Assembly: GCA_002422945.1 (NCBI GenBank)
Contig: DITW01000068.1
Coordinates: 1 to 27,067 of the forward strand
Direction of reading: 5' to 3'
DNA from: Sphingomonadales bacterium UBA6174
GTDB taxonomy: Bacteria > Pseudomonadota > Alphaproteobacteria > Sphingomonadales > Sphingomonadaceae
DNA length: 27,067 bases
Shown: in pieces, positions 1-8,607 of the stretch
Layout: each line of letters opens with the position of its first letter
How positions within the stretch are numbered: position 1 is the stretch's first letter
Notes under the pieces: model-generated
What the model saw: only the letters and a program-made list of their open reading frames with translations
What the model was told of the DNA's origin: nothing
The model's database searches: none
Program-made: the position numbers and the translations under genes

Positions 1-1
1 A

Positions 2-199
2 CCACTCAGTGGGGGCCGGTCAGATTTGGACGGTCGGACCGGTTATATGGTCAAGGACCGAAAGCTGATCATCATCCCGGCGGAAGTGGAGACTGACATT
101 TTTTCGAAGACTGTTCGGGATGGCATAAGTGTTGCCAAGGTGCCCTTTGTTTCGACAACGTCTACCGAGCTTATAAAGGCTCTGAATGAGTTGGTCTAA
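2..199 (+). CDS. C-terminal fragment of an unidentified protein (cut by window edge)
   Basis: An open frame enters from the left edge and stops at TAA 197-199. The roughly 65 visible residues end in a protein-like tail with alternating charged and hydrophobic residues (RKLIIIPAEVETDIF, then STTSTELIKALNELV). I do not recognise the family. The frame on the opposite strand (20-232) is also open but reads less like a protein. The next gene lies on the other strand about 270 bases away, so this fragment is probably not part of the catabolic cluster. Without the upstream sequence it could also be a chance open frame. Confidence 0.35.
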   Translation, partial: PLSGGRSDLDGRTGYMVKDRKLIIIPAEVETDIFSKTVRDGISVAKVPFVSTTSTELIKALNELV

Positions 200-468
200 G
201 GACTCATCCGACGTAACACTGCCCAACTCCAAACCTTAAGCGGAAATCAAGAGAAATCATTTTTTCTGTATGTTATAGATATCCACTAAAGCATGTGCGG
301 TCGAGAGCTTTGGAGTATATCGGACCTAAGGGAGCAAATATCCCCCGACACCTTAGATCAGCGTTGGAAAAGCTGTTGCCTATAAGCCCTTCAATGCATT
401 GCACAGGTTCTTGAATGTGACAGGAGTTTGAAGGGCGGCTGCGTAATGGCGCCGCCCTTCATAATGGC
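200..468. other. Non-coding stretch at left edge
   Basis: Roughly 270 bases with no convincing coding frame on either strand. It contains an AT-rich patch around 258-290 and the hairpin at 430-460 described separately. Nothing else is recognisable. It separates the left-edge fragment from the convergent TonB-dependent receptor gene. Confidence 0.5.
430..460 (-). terminator. Hairpin terminator of TonB receptor 1
   Basis: GAAGGGCGGC (430-439) and GCCGCCCTTC (451-460) form a perfect 10-bp stem with an 11-nt loop. It lies just past the stop codon (469-471) of the minus-strand receptor gene. There is no clear T-run after the stem in either direction, so intrinsic termination is likely but not certain. 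Confidence 0.55.
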
Positions 469-2883
469 TTAAAACTTCATGCGGCCTTCGATGAAGAAGG
501 TGCGTGGAGCACCCGGAACCGCGGTATTTAACTGGAACAATTCACCCAGAGCAATGCCGCCGACATAATATTCCTGCTTGAATGCATTCTTCAGATTTGC
601 GGTCAACGACCAGCCGGAGTCCCGGTCTTCGAAGCCCGCTCTGAAGTTCACGAGAGTATAGCCCGGAAGTTCGGAGCCTGGATTGGAATTACCCGTTGAA
701 GTGAAAGAGGTCTTGGTTTGAGTGTAGATGTCACCACGTGCAGTGACGGCGATCGCACCTGATACAGGTACTGTTACTTCAGCATATGCGGTGCCAGTCC
801 ATTTCGAAGTATCCGGATAGGTACCGAATTCAACGGGGGTGCCGCCTTGAACCGATACGAGGTTCTTGGTGAACTTCGCATCCGTATAGGTCGCGGCGCC
901 ACCCAATTGGAGCCATGATGCCGGTGTGATCGTGCCGTCAATCTCGATACCCTTAACCTTCGCGCGCGGCACATTGACAGTCACCGCCGCAGGAGATCCG
1001 GCCACCAAGGTGTACGCAACACGCTGGCTATCGTTGATCCAGTTTTGATACAAAGCGATATTGGCACGCATTGGCACGTTTCCAGCGATGCCGTTATACT
1101 TTGCGCCAATCTCGGCATCCGTCACGGTCTCACGGCCATAGCCATTGCCGCCTTCAGTGCCGAGGCCGGGCACGGGCCTTTGCGAGTTGTTATAGCCCCC
1201 GTTACGATAGCTGCGCCTCGACGTGGCGTAGAGCAGCAGGCTAGGATCCAATTGCTCTTGAACGCCAATCGTCCAGCTTAGATTTTTGAATGATTTGGAT
1301 TGATTATATTCATAGGTCGCCATCGCGGCAGGTGAATCGCGGTATGCATTGTCTGCTGGCAGCGTTTCCATCTTAACCTTTTCGTCGGTGTAACGGATGC
1401 CGCCTGTGACAGAGAGACCCGCTATGCCAACAGTGTCACTCAGGTCATATGTACCCTGCGCATAGCTCGCATAGGTCTTATTGCGGTTAAGTGCAGCAAA
1501 GGATTGCAGCGATGCAATGATCGGGAACGTCAGGATATTGGCTGGGTTGAGATACAGCGATCGTTCAGATGAGTAATAAGCGCCAGCTACATAAGAAAGC
1601 CGGTCGCCTAACCCTTTGCCTACAAGTTGCAGTTCTTCTGAAAATTGCTTGGTTCGATTGGTGACGACGGCATTGTCATCGATCCCATAGGCGGTGCCAT
1701 CAAAGTCGGAGAGGTTCCTGCTATTGATACGGGTATAACCGATCACGTTGCGTATCTGCGTGTTATCTCCGACTTCAACTGAGGTGATGTTGGAGATGAT
1801 AATATTGCGGCCACGATAGCTGTTTGGCGTGTTGGACTCGACTACATAGGGTCCGCGCGCCATCTGGCTGGCGAGGTTGGACTGCAAGCCGCCCGGATCC
1901 AGTTTCGGATTGGCGGCGGCATAGGTGGCTGCTGCGCCCTCGCCGGCGTTGGGGGGACCGCCGGCGCCAGCAACGAATCCGCTGATGATGGCTTCGAATA
2001 ATGCAGCATTCCCGAAATTGGTGAGCGCGATAAGCGGAATCACCCCATTGGGGTTCAAGCTGTAAAGCGAGCCGACGAGGCTGTTCCCCTTGGCGCGATA
2101 ATAATCGACGACGAGATCGTTCTGTATGCCTTCAGTCGGCTTGACCGTCAGGCTGCCACGAAGGCCATGGCGATCAACATCGCCTGCCCGGGTGCCGAGG
2201 TAGATGTTCTTTTGAAAGCCATCGCGTTTCTCGTAAAAACCAGCGATGCGCAAAAGGACCTTGTCATCGACAATCGGTAGATTGATGGCGCCTTCGACCT
2301 GCTGAAGATTATAATTGCCGATACGTCCAAGCGCATAACCTTCCACGCTATTGGTTGGCTTGGCAGTTGTGAATAGCACCGCGCCACCGGTCGCGTTGCG
2401 ACCGAACAGGGTCCCTTGCGGTCCCTTCAGAACTTGGACCGATTGTAGGTCATAGAAAGCGGATGCACCGCCGCCGCCGCCGACCTGCACTTCGTTGACA
2501 TAAGGTAACACGCCTGGACGCGTTCCACTGAAGGCGTCGAGCGATTGGCCTCGGATAGCATAATTGAGCGCATTCGAATTTGCTGTCGCGCGCACCGTCA
2601 ATCCCGGTGATACTGATTGAAGATCGGCCTCAGTGGTAACCGCACGCTTAATAAGTGTGTCAGGCGATAGAACGGCGACCGAGACAGGCGTCTTAGACAG
2701 GCTTCCTGTGCGCCGCTGCGCTGTAACGATGATATCGCTATCGTTAATGTGGGCTGATGCCGTAGATGGTTCAGGGCTGATATTGGTCGCAATCGCTGTT
2801 TGCGCGACGGCTGGAATGCCGGCGCTACCAATCGCCATAAGGCATGTGCCCACAAGATATTTTCTGTAGTTAGTTCCAATCAC
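469..2883 (-). CDS. TonB-dependent outer-membrane receptor 1
   Basis: Outer-membrane active transporter: a plug plus 22-strand barrel energised by TonB-ExbBD. The ligand is unknown and is inferred to be the cluster substrate or a related hydrophobic compound. From a GTG at 2883 the protein is 804 aa. The signal peptide ends near AVAQ (residues 25-28), the TonB box is IIVTAQRR (51-58), and the plug follows with NYAIRGQ and the LKGPQGTLFGRNATGGAV motif. The last residue is Phe, as expected for a BamA-recognised barrel. The frame stays open upstream to a TTG at 2904, but GGAG sits 6 nt before the GTG, so 2883 is preferred. It is a close paralogue of the receptor at 22100-24496, with long identical plug stretches. 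A palindromic operator-like site overlaps its promoter. Confidence 0.93.
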   Translation of the reverse strand: MIGTNYRKYLVGTCLMAIGSAGIPAVAQTAIATNISPEPSTASAHINDSDIIVTAQRRTGSLSKTPVSVAVLSPDTLIKRAVTTEADLQSVSPGLTVRATANSNALNYAIRGQSLDAFSGTRPGVLPYVNEVQVGGGGGASAFYDLQSVQVLKGPQGTLFGRNATGGAVLFTTAKPTNSVEGYALGRIGNYNLQQVEGAINLPIVDDKVLLRIAGFYEKRDGFQKNIYLGTRAGDVDRHGLRGSLTVKPTEGIQNDLVVDYYRAKGNSLVGSLYSLNPNGVIPLIALTNFGNAALFEAIISGFVAGAGGPPNAGEGAAATYAAANPKLDPGGLQSNLASQMARGPYVVESNTPNSYRGRNIIISNITSVEVGDNTQIRNVIGYTRINSRNLSDFDGTAYGIDDNAVVTNRTKQFSEELQLVGKGLGDRLSYVAGAYYSSERSLYLNPANILTFPIIASLQSFAALNRNKTYASYAQGTYDLSDTVGIAGLSVTGGIRYTDEKVKMETLPADNAYRDSPAAMATYEYNQSKSFKNLSWTIGVQEQLDPSLLLYATSRRSYRNGGYNNSQRPVPGLGTEGGNGYGRETVTDAEIGAKYNGIAGNVPMRANIALYQNWINDSQRVAYTLVAGSPAAVTVNVPRAKVKGIEIDGTITPASWLQLGGAATYTDAKFTKNLVSVQGGTPVEFGTYPDTSKWTGTAYAEVTVPVSGAIAVTARGDIYTQTKTSFTSTGNSNPGSELPGYTLVNFRAGFEDRDSGWSLTANLKNAFKQEYYVGGIALGELFQLNTAVPGAPRTFFIEGRMKF

Positions 2884-2922
2884 AGCACTCTCCCCTTCAT
2901 ACAAGTTCTATCGACCTGCACA

Positions 2923-2945
2923 TTATTACATATCAGATATGCATT
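2923..2945. promoter_or_regulatory. Palindromic operator-like element, site A
   Basis: The core CATAT-CAG-ATATG is an inverted repeat with 5-bp arms and a 3-nt spacer. The 23-nt block matches the block at 7347-7369 upstream of the amidohydrolase operon at 20 of 23 positions, including 14 identical bases in a row (TTATTACATATCAG). The two genes face opposite ways while the element keeps the same orientation, which suits a dyad-symmetric protein-binding site. The binding protein is unknown. Confidence 0.55.
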
Positions 2946-2954
2946 AATGTGCAA
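2927..2954 (-). promoter_or_regulatory. Predicted promoter of TonB receptor 1
   Basis: On the minus strand TTGCAC (plus 2949-2954) is followed after 16 nt by TATGTA (plus 2927-2932), a reasonable sigma-70-like pair 44 bases before the GTG start. The CATATCAGATATG palindrome sits between and over these boxes, as expected for a repressor site. The boxes were picked by eye. Confidence 0.4.
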
Positions 2955-3157
2955 TCGCTATTACGACAAGCCAGAAGGGAGCAGGGTTGTATGACCGTGA
3001 GGGCGCAGAACGAGTGACAATAGTCGAGCATCGCCCGCTCATTGTCAGGTCGTACTAGACTGATGATTGGCAACAGCCGGATCGATCGGTGGCTGCTGTC
3101 TGGGCTGCATGTTACTTTTTCGAGGACTTTCAATCCAACTAGGAGGCAAGTTTGCAG

Positions 3158-4429
3158 TTAGGCTGAGCCTTTGAAGAAACTTTCACCTTCCCGCGCGAGG
3201 CGAGCGAGAAGCGGCGTCGCCGTCTGTCCATGTTTTTCCAGGCCTGCTACGATGCGATTCAGGCCCTCTTGCTCCGCCCAATACATCGGACCTCCCTTCG
3301 CAATGGGCCATCCATAGCCGCTAGTCCAGACGACATCGATATCCGATACCCGCTGCGCGATGTGTTCTTCGATAATCTTCGCGCCTTCATTGACCATCGG
3401 GTAGATTGTGCGTTCGATGATGTACTGTGTGCTCAAGTCCCTCGGCGGCTTACCGACGCGGCCTGTGAATGCATCGATGACGGCCTGCGCTTCGGCTGAC
3501 TCGCTGCGGTGGCGATGGGCATCATAGTCATAAAAGCCCTTGCCTACCTTCTGACCTAATCTGCCCGCTGCGCATAGGGCTTCACGGATCGTTTCAATGC
3601 GTGAAGGATCTCGATGCCAGCCAACATCCACACCGGCCAGATCGATCATCTGAAACGGACCCATCGGCATGCCGAATTCGACATGGGCTTCATCTATCCG
3701 CCGTGGCGGCACCCCCTCCATGAGCAAGAGCATTGCTTCGCGCTGGCGTGCCTGAAGAATCCGATTGCCTATAAAGCCGTAGCAATTGCCGGAGACGACA
3801 GGGGTCTTGCCGATCACGCCCCCCAATTTCACAGCGGTGGACAGAACATCATTGGCGGTGTGTGCGCCCCGCACAATCTCGAGTAGTTTCATGATCTGGG
3901 CCGGCGAGAAGAAATGCATGCCAACAACATCATCGGGACGGGTGGTAGCGATGGCGATTTGGTCGATATCGAGATAGGACGTGTTGGTCGCAAGGATCGC
4001 TCCAGGCTTTGCTACCTGATCAAGCTTGGAGAAAACCTCTCGCTTGATGTCGAGCGATTCATACACGGCTTCGATGATCAGGTCGCAATTCGCGAGGCTG
4101 TCGAATACAAGGGATGAGTGCAGCAATTTGCGCGCGTGTTCTGCTGCCGCAGCGCCCATCCGGCCCTTATCCACTCGACCGCGGTAAAAGCCCGTGATCA
4201 TGGCAACCCCCCGTTCGAGCGCAGAAGCATCCCGCTCTACGAGGGTGGTCGGCAGTCCTGCATTTAGAAAATTGATGGCAATGCCAGCGCCCATGGTGCC
4301 CGCGCCCACAATGCCCACCGATGCCACCGGGCGCGACGGACTGTCGGTCTCGACACCTTCGATCCGACTCCCCTGCACGCGTGCATCTTCGATGTAAGTG
4401 GCCGGATCGTTCCGAAGTGCAGGGGTCAT
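3158..4429 (-). CDS. 3-hydroxyacyl-CoA dehydrogenase, FadB/FadJ-type without hydratase domain
   Basis: NAD-dependent oxidation of a 3-hydroxyacyl-CoA to a 3-ketoacyl-CoA. The 423-aa protein has a Rossmann domain (GIVGAGTMGAGIA, residues 39-51), an ATNTS motif (147-151) and the catalytic pair His172/Glu184 in GMHFFSPAQIMKLLE. A first C-terminal dehydrogenase domain (VSGNCYGFIGNRIL onward) follows, then a second related helical domain ending near 423. This matches the dehydrogenase half of the trifunctional FadB/FadJ family. The first 34 residues resemble the linker that normally follows an enoyl-CoA hydratase domain, but no such domain is encoded upstream. AGAGGAA is well placed before the ATG. 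It is divergent from the GMC gene and probably serves the same pathway. Confidence 0.9.
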   Translation of the reverse strand: MTPALRNDPATYIEDARVQGSRIEGVETDSPSRPVASVGIVGAGTMGAGIAINFLNAGLPTTLVERDASALERGVAMITGFYRGRVDKGRMGAAAAEHARKLLHSSLVFDSLANCDLIIEAVYESLDIKREVFSKLDQVAKPGAILATNTSYLDIDQIAIATTRPDDVVGMHFFSPAQIMKLLEIVRGAHTANDVLSTAVKLGGVIGKTPVVSGNCYGFIGNRILQARQREAMLLLMEGVPPRRIDEAHVEFGMPMGPFQMIDLAGVDVGWHRDPSRIETIREALCAAGRLGQKVGKGFYDYDAHRHRSESAEAQAVIDAFTGRVGKPPRDLSTQYIIERTIYPMVNEGAKIIEEHIAQRVSDIDVVWTSGYGWPIAKGGPMYWAEQEGLNRIVAGLEKHGQTATPLLARLAREGESFFKGSA

Positions 4430-4597
4430 AAATTCCTCTGAGAACTGGTGCTCACCTCAGGTGGTAGGCTGCGATGCAGCGCATGCTGAGGCCAAGAATG
4501 GCATTGTTATTAAAATAAGGGATATACATATTTGGCATATCTCGCTAGCCATTTTCAGCTATAGCCTTAAATGGGTAGCGCGATTGGAGAGCGGTGC
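4430..4597. promoter_or_regulatory. Divergent promoter region (dehydrogenase / GMC operon)
   Basis: Intergenic region between two divergent genes, with an AT-rich centre (4505-4545). GATAT (4521-4525) and ATATC (4537-4541) form an inverted repeat around ACATATTTGGC. The sequence is reminiscent of, but weaker than, the palindromes at 2923 and 7347. GGAGAG (4586-4591), 6 nt before ATG 4598, fixes the GMC start. No confident -35/-10 pair was found. Confidence 0.45.
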
Positions 4598-6226
4598 ATG
4601 CGGCATGATATGATGGACTTCGATTACATTGTGGTGGGTGGCGGTTCGGGCGGTGCAGTGGTGGCGGCCAGACTCAGCGAGGATGCGTCCAATCAGGTGC
4701 TTTTGCTAGAAGCGGGACCGGATGATCGCAATATTTGGATTGATGTGCCGATTGGCTTCGCGCGTGTTCTGGCTGACCCAAAATGTATGTGGCATATGGA
4801 AACAGAGCCAGAGGCCCAACTGAATGGCCGACGAATTTCTGCGCTCCGTGGCAAGGTGCTAGGCGGATCAAGTGCTGTCAACGGCATGATCTACGTGCGC
4901 GGCCTGCCTTCGGATTATGCTTTATGGGGGCAATTGGGTGCGCGTGGCTGGTCCTTTGAAGATGTGCTGCCCTACTACCGCCGTAGTGAACGACATGCGG
5001 GTGGTGCCGATGAATTTCACGGTGCTGAAGGCCCGTTGGGTGTAGAATCAGCCCGGTGGCGCAATCCTCTTGCCGATGCATTTCTCGCGTCAGCTGAAAC
5101 GTTAGGCATCCCGCGTCGCGATGATTTCTGTGGCCGCGAGATAGACGGTGCGGGCTATTATCAAATGACCACCTCGCGCGGTCGGCGCTCATCCACCGGG
5201 AAGGCCTTTCTCAAGGCGGCGCGAGGCCGCAAGAATCTGCATGTTCTTACCGGATCGCTGGTGTCAAAGATCGAATTCGACGAAAAGACAGCGACAGGGG
5301 TATTGTTTGAGCGCGGTGGCAAGGTCCAGCGCGCGACTGCACGGCGTGAAATCGTGCTAGCTGCAGGCTCATTCGCGACACCGCAGTTGCTTCAGCTTTC
5401 TGGCGTCGGGCCTGCTGATTTGCTCGGTGGATTGGGTATTCCCGTGGTGCATCATCTGGCCGGGGTGGGCGAAAATCTTATGGACCATATCCTGCCCAAG
5501 CGATCCTTCACCACCAGCAGTGTCGACACATTTAACAAGATGATGTCCAGTCCGATCTCGCAGGGGCTTGCCGGGTTGCGTTATCTGGCAAATCGTAATG
5601 GGCCGCTAGCGATTGGCGCTGCCCTTGCGGGCGGTTTCGCACGCACACGCGAAAATCTTGACGATCCGGATATCCAAATCTTCTATATGCCCTTCGAGGC
5701 GGGAGACTATTCTGGCAAGTTGCCGCCGGTATCCAGCTTCCAGATTAGTTTCTATCAAAATCGCCCTGAGAGCAGGGGAAATGTGCGCATCGCTTCCTCA
5801 GATGTGCATGATGCGCCGCGCATCGCCGCAAATTATTTCTCAATGGAAAGCGATATGCGCGTTGCAGTCGATGGGTTGCGCCTGATCGGTAAGATCGGAG
5901 CGGCCGCGCCTTTGCAGAAGCTGGGCGCCAAGGAATTGCAGCCTAATCTCAAGGAGGAGAGCGACGAGGTCTTGGTCGACTATATTCGCGAGACGGCGAG
6001 CACCGGATATCATCATGTCGGGACTTGTCGCATCGGTCGTGCTGATGATGCAGCAGCAGTGGTCGATTCGGAACTTCGTGTCCACGGGTTGCACGGGCTG
6101 CGTATTGCCGACGGCTCCGTCATGCCGTCGATTTTGTCTGGCAATACCAATGCGGCTTGCATCATGATTGGTGAGCGTTGCGCTGATTTCCTCGCTCAGG
6201 CAGCCCGGGTGGATGCAGCGGCGTGA
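4598..6226 (+). CDS. GMC-family FAD-dependent alcohol dehydrogenase
   Basis: Flavoprotein of the glucose-methanol-choline oxidoreductase family (choline dehydrogenase/AlkJ-like), oxidising an alcohol to an aldehyde and perhaps further. From ATG 4598 it is 542 aa. It has the FAD-binding GGGSGG (14-19), the first GMC signature around GKVLGGSSAVNGMIYVRG (85-102), the second signature GSFATPQLLQLSGVGP, and the active-site His pair in TGYHHVGTCRIG (472-473) with the SGNTN asparagines (516/518). The frame is open to an earlier ATG at 4571, but GGAGAG with 6-nt spacing precedes 4598. Its stop overlaps the next start by 4 nt, so the two are co-translated. As the first enzyme of the left operon it probably starts catabolism of an alcohol substrate; the substrate itself is not evident. 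Confidence 0.93.
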   Translation: MRHDMMDFDYIVVGGGSGGAVVAARLSEDASNQVLLLEAGPDDRNIWIDVPIGFARVLADPKCMWHMETEPEAQLNGRRISALRGKVLGGSSAVNGMIYVRGLPSDYALWGQLGARGWSFEDVLPYYRRSERHAGGADEFHGAEGPLGVESARWRNPLADAFLASAETLGIPRRDDFCGREIDGAGYYQMTTSRGRRSSTGKAFLKAARGRKNLHVLTGSLVSKIEFDEKTATGVLFERGGKVQRATARREIVLAAGSFATPQLLQLSGVGPADLLGGLGIPVVHHLAGVGENLMDHILPKRSFTTSSVDTFNKMMSSPISQGLAGLRYLANRNGPLAIGAALAGGFARTRENLDDPDIQIFYMPFEAGDYSGKLPPVSSFQISFYQNRPESRGNVRIASSDVHDAPRIAANYFSMESDMRVAVDGLRLIGKIGAAAPLQKLGAKELQPNLKEESDEVLVDYIRETASTGYHHVGTCRIGRADDAAAVVDSELRVHGLHGLRIADGSVMPSILSGNTNAACIMIGERCADFLAQAARVDAAA

Positions 6227-7305
6227 GCCCGCTTGACGGAATCCGGGTGCTGGATTTCAGTACCTTGTTGCCCGGCCCGATGGCGAGCCTGATGCTGGCT
6301 GAGGCCGGTGCGGAGGTTATCAAGATCGAACGGCCTCAGGGCGGCGATGAAATGCGCAGCTATATTCCGAAGCTGGATTCTGACAGCAGCAACTTCCACC
6401 TGTTAAACCGAGGCAAGCGCAGTATCGCGATTGATCTGAAGGCTGATGGCGCTGTAGAGCGGCTGCGACCGTTGATCGAGCAAGCGGACGTCGTTATCGA
6501 ACAATTCCGTCCCGGCGTGATGGTTCGACTTGGTCTTAGCGCTGAGGTTCTTCAAGCGATCAATCCGCGTCTTATTTATTGCTCGATTACGGGGTGGGGG
6601 CAAACCGGGGCGAAGGCGCACACCGCGGCGCATGACCTCAACTATATGGCAGAGACTGGCCTGTTAGGGCTGACTGGCGGCAGTGACGGCGCGCCAGTAC
6701 TGCCGCCAGTGCTTGCCGCAGATATTGCTGGCGGCGCGATGCCCGCTGTTATCAACATTCTGCTCGCGCTGCGCCAGCGTGACCTCGATGGTAAAGGGGC
6801 TGTTCTCGATATCGCTATGGGTGAATCACTTTTCTGCTTCGCATATTGGGGGCTGGGCAATGGATTCCACGCTGGCCAATGGCCGCAGCGGGGTAGTGAT
6901 TTGGTGACCGGGGGATCTCCTCGTTACAATATATATAGCACTGCCGATGGCGCTCATATCGCCGCCGCCCCAATCGAAGACAAATTTTGGGCGCGTTTTT
7001 GCGAACTGATCGACCTTCCCGCCCCCTTTCGGCGCGAGACAGCGAAGCCTGTCGACGCCATCGCCGCAGTTGCTACGTGCATCGCTGCGCGCCCAGCCGC
7101 AGTGTGGCGCGATGTCTTTGCCGGTGAGGATGTCTGCTGTTCAGTAGTCATATCCCTGAAAGAGGCGGTGGGTGACCCTCATTTTCAGGATCGCGGCGTG
7201 TTCGAGGGCGAGCAGCCCATACTTCCATTGCCGATTGCGCGCGTGTTTCGCGCGCATGGCCCGCTGCGCACTGCGCCTGCGCTTGGCGAGTACCAGATCG
7301 ATTGA
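6223..7305 (+). CDS. CaiB/BaiF family protein, alpha-methylacyl-CoA racemase-like
   Basis: Likely epimerises the 2-methyl centre of an acyl-CoA so that a stereospecific acyl-CoA dehydrogenase can act. The 360-aa protein begins SPLDGIRVLDFSTLLPGP, typical of the AMACR branch. It carries HDLNYMA with His137 and Asp167 in AADIAGG. The 30-residue spacing equals that of the His126/Asp156 catalytic pair known for mycobacterial MCR, and DIAMGES follows. The GTG start overlaps the GMC stop (GTGA, 4 nt). The length matches racemases and is shorter than the two CoA-transferases at 8608 and 9819. A CoA-transferase role cannot be fully excluded, because Asp167 occupies the column of the transferase nucleophile. 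A promoter for the next operon begins within 30 nt of its stop. Confidence 0.88.
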   Translation: MSPLDGIRVLDFSTLLPGPMASLMLAEAGAEVIKIERPQGGDEMRSYIPKLDSDSSNFHLLNRGKRSIAIDLKADGAVERLRPLIEQADVVIEQFRPGVMVRLGLSAEVLQAINPRLIYCSITGWGQTGAKAHTAAHDLNYMAETGLLGLTGGSDGAPVLPPVLAADIAGGAMPAVINILLALRQRDLDGKGAVLDIAMGESLFCFAYWGLGNGFHAGQWPQRGSDLVTGGSPRYNIYSTADGAHIAAAPIEDKFWARFCELIDLPAPFRRETAKPVDAIAAVATCIAARPAAVWRDVFAGEDVCCSVVISLKEAVGDPHFQDRGVFEGEQPILPLPIARVFRAHGPLRTAPALGEYQID

Positions 7306-7331
7306 ATCGCTGTTTTCAGTCGTGAAAAACG

Positions 7332-7369
7332 TTGACAGGTCCATTTTTATTACATATCAGTTATACAAT
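7332..7369 (+). promoter_or_regulatory. Promoter of the main catabolic operon
   Basis: A consensus TTGACA lies at 7332-7337. A -10 at the usual 17-nt spacing would be TATCAG (7355-7360), inside the palindromic block; TACAAT at 7364-7369 is a better box but too far away. The AT-rich block ends just before GGAGAG (7374-7379) and ATG 7384. The overlap of promoter and palindrome suggests repression, relieved by a pathway intermediate. Box assignment is by eye. Confidence 0.5.
7347..7369. promoter_or_regulatory. Palindromic operator-like element, site B
   Basis: TTATTACATATCAG then TTATACAAT: 20 of 23 bases match site A (2923-2945). The dyad is less perfect here (CATAT-CAG-TTATA). It lies between the TTGACA box and the ribosome binding site of the amidohydrolase gene, a classic operator position. 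Confidence 0.55.
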
Positions 7370-7383
7370 AATTGGAGAGAAAA

Positions 7384-8604
7384 ATGGCAACAGCACCCGC
7401 TTCCAGCCCTCTGGCTGCCCCCGATGTGCCTGCAAACAAAAGAGCGTTGCAGGCGTTTTTTGTTGTATCGGCTGACGGTCATGTGAACGAACCCAATGAT
7501 GTATGGTCGGCACGGGTTGAGCCACGCTTTCGGGACCGTCTGCCGCACGTCAAGGTTGATGAAAAGGGTCGCAAATGGTTCGTCGCGGAGGGCATCCGGC
7601 CATCGATGATCCGCGAGGCGCCGCGCGACCTATCGGTCCCTGTCGAGGAATTCATCAACAGTGTCGGTTACGAACCGGACCGGCCATCGCTAGATAAGAC
7701 CAAGGGGGCAATGTTCCAGAATCAGGGTGGTTTCGGGGTCGATCGATACCGGGATATGGATTATGACGGCGTCGATGCCGAGATCGTCTTTCCCAACAAG
7801 GGCCTGACGAACTGGCAGTCGCCCGATCCTGAACTTAATGTGGCGATGTGCGCGGCATGGAACGACTGGGCTTTTGAAGCCTTTGGCGGGCATAATCGCA
7901 GCTTCCCGGCTGCCTGCGTCGCCCCGGCTGATATTCCGGCTGCGGTACAGGAAATCGAGCGTGCAGCCGATCGTGGTTTCAAATTCGTCATGATGCCGCC
8001 GCTGGTCAAGGGGGCGAGCTATAATCAGGCGATTTTCGATCCGCTGTGGGATGCGTTGAGCCAGACCGGCCTGCCTGTCACTTTTCACGCGGGCACGGGG
8101 AAGGATCCTCGAACGGCGGGTGGCGATGGCGGTGCTATCATCAATTATGTAGTCCACGCGATGAATACGGTGCTCGAACCCACTGTGCAGCTTTGCAGCT
8201 CCGGCGTGTTTGACCGATTCCCGGAGCTTAAATTCGCCACGATTGAGGCTGGGGCGGGGTGGTTACCCTATGCGCTATGGGCGATGGACCACGGGCGGGA
8301 GTGTTTCTCTTTCTGGGTATCCCCCCAATTGAAATACAAGCCCTCAGAATATTTCCGGATGCATGGCTATGCCAGCTTCGAGACCGATCCTGTCGGCATC
8401 GAGTTGCTTGACCGCATTGGGGTCGACAATCTGCTGTGGGGTAATGATTACCCTCATATCGAAGGGTCGTGGCCGAACAGCGAAAAGGCGATCTCTTCAT
8501 GGTCCAAGAACCTGAATCATGATCAAACCGCCAAGATTCTGGGTCTTAACGCTGCCAAGCTGTTCAACATTCCTGTTCCTCCCGCTTATGTCGCGGCGGC
8601 CTGA
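7384..8604 (+). CDS. Amidohydrolase-2 family metal-dependent hydrolase
   Basis: TIM-barrel enzyme of the ACMSD/LigW/gamma-resorcylate decarboxylase superfamily (Amidohydro_2), acting as hydrolase, decarboxylase or hydratase on a cyclic or carboxylated intermediate. From ATG 7384 it is 406 aa. Candidate metal ligands are Asp31 and His33 (SADGHVNEP), His235 (TFHAGTG) and Asp355 (GNDYPH), with Glu288 (IEAGAGW) and His358 nearby. The frame opens at a TTG (7372), but GGAGAG (7374-7379) with a short A-rich spacer points to ATG 7384. It is the first gene of the long operon, immediately behind the promoter. No family member of known substrate can be identified by eye. Ring hydrolysis or decarboxylation of a beta-keto intermediate is an inference from context. 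Confidence 0.88.
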   Translation: MATAPASSPLAAPDVPANKRALQAFFVVSADGHVNEPNDVWSARVEPRFRDRLPHVKVDEKGRKWFVAEGIRPSMIREAPRDLSVPVEEFINSVGYEPDRPSLDKTKGAMFQNQGGFGVDRYRDMDYDGVDAEIVFPNKGLTNWQSPDPELNVAMCAAWNDWAFEAFGGHNRSFPAACVAPADIPAAVQEIERAADRGFKFVMMPPLVKGASYNQAIFDPLWDALSQTGLPVTFHAGTGKDPRTAGGDGGAIINYVVHAMNTVLEPTVQLCSSGVFDRFPELKFATIEAGAGWLPYALWAMDHGRECFSFWVSPQLKYKPSEYFRMHGYASFETDPVGIELLDRIGVDNLLWGNDYPHIEGSWPNSEKAISSWSKNLNHDQTAKILGLNAAKLFNIPVPPAYVAAA

Positions 8605-8607
8605 CCT

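Larger units (their letters stand above)
2884..3157. other. Intergenic region between two minus-strand genes
   Basis: About 270 bases upstream of receptor 1 and downstream of the dehydrogenase. The part near 2923-2954 holds the receptor promoter and palindrome. A bulged hairpin lies at 3015-3047: TGACAAT/ATTGTCA arms, then GAGC/GCTC, with a 4-nt bulge. This may end transcripts from the dehydrogenase. The short minus-strand frame 2933-3133 has no ribosome binding site or recognisable family and is not called. Confidence 0.45.

Noticed and set aside
20..232. Minus-strand 70-aa open frame at the left edge
   Set aside because: No ribosome binding site or recognisable family; it opposes the more protein-like plus-strand fragment ending at 199.
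3015..3047. Bulged hairpin as a riboswitch or small RNA
   Set aside because: Only a simple imperfect stem with a 4-nt bulge; no conserved aptamer-like structure or promoter seen. Kept only as a possible terminator.
2933..3133. Minus-strand 66-aa frame between receptor 1 and the dehydrogenase
   Set aside because: Covers the promoter palindrome and a bulged hairpin, has no ribosome binding site, and shows no known domain.
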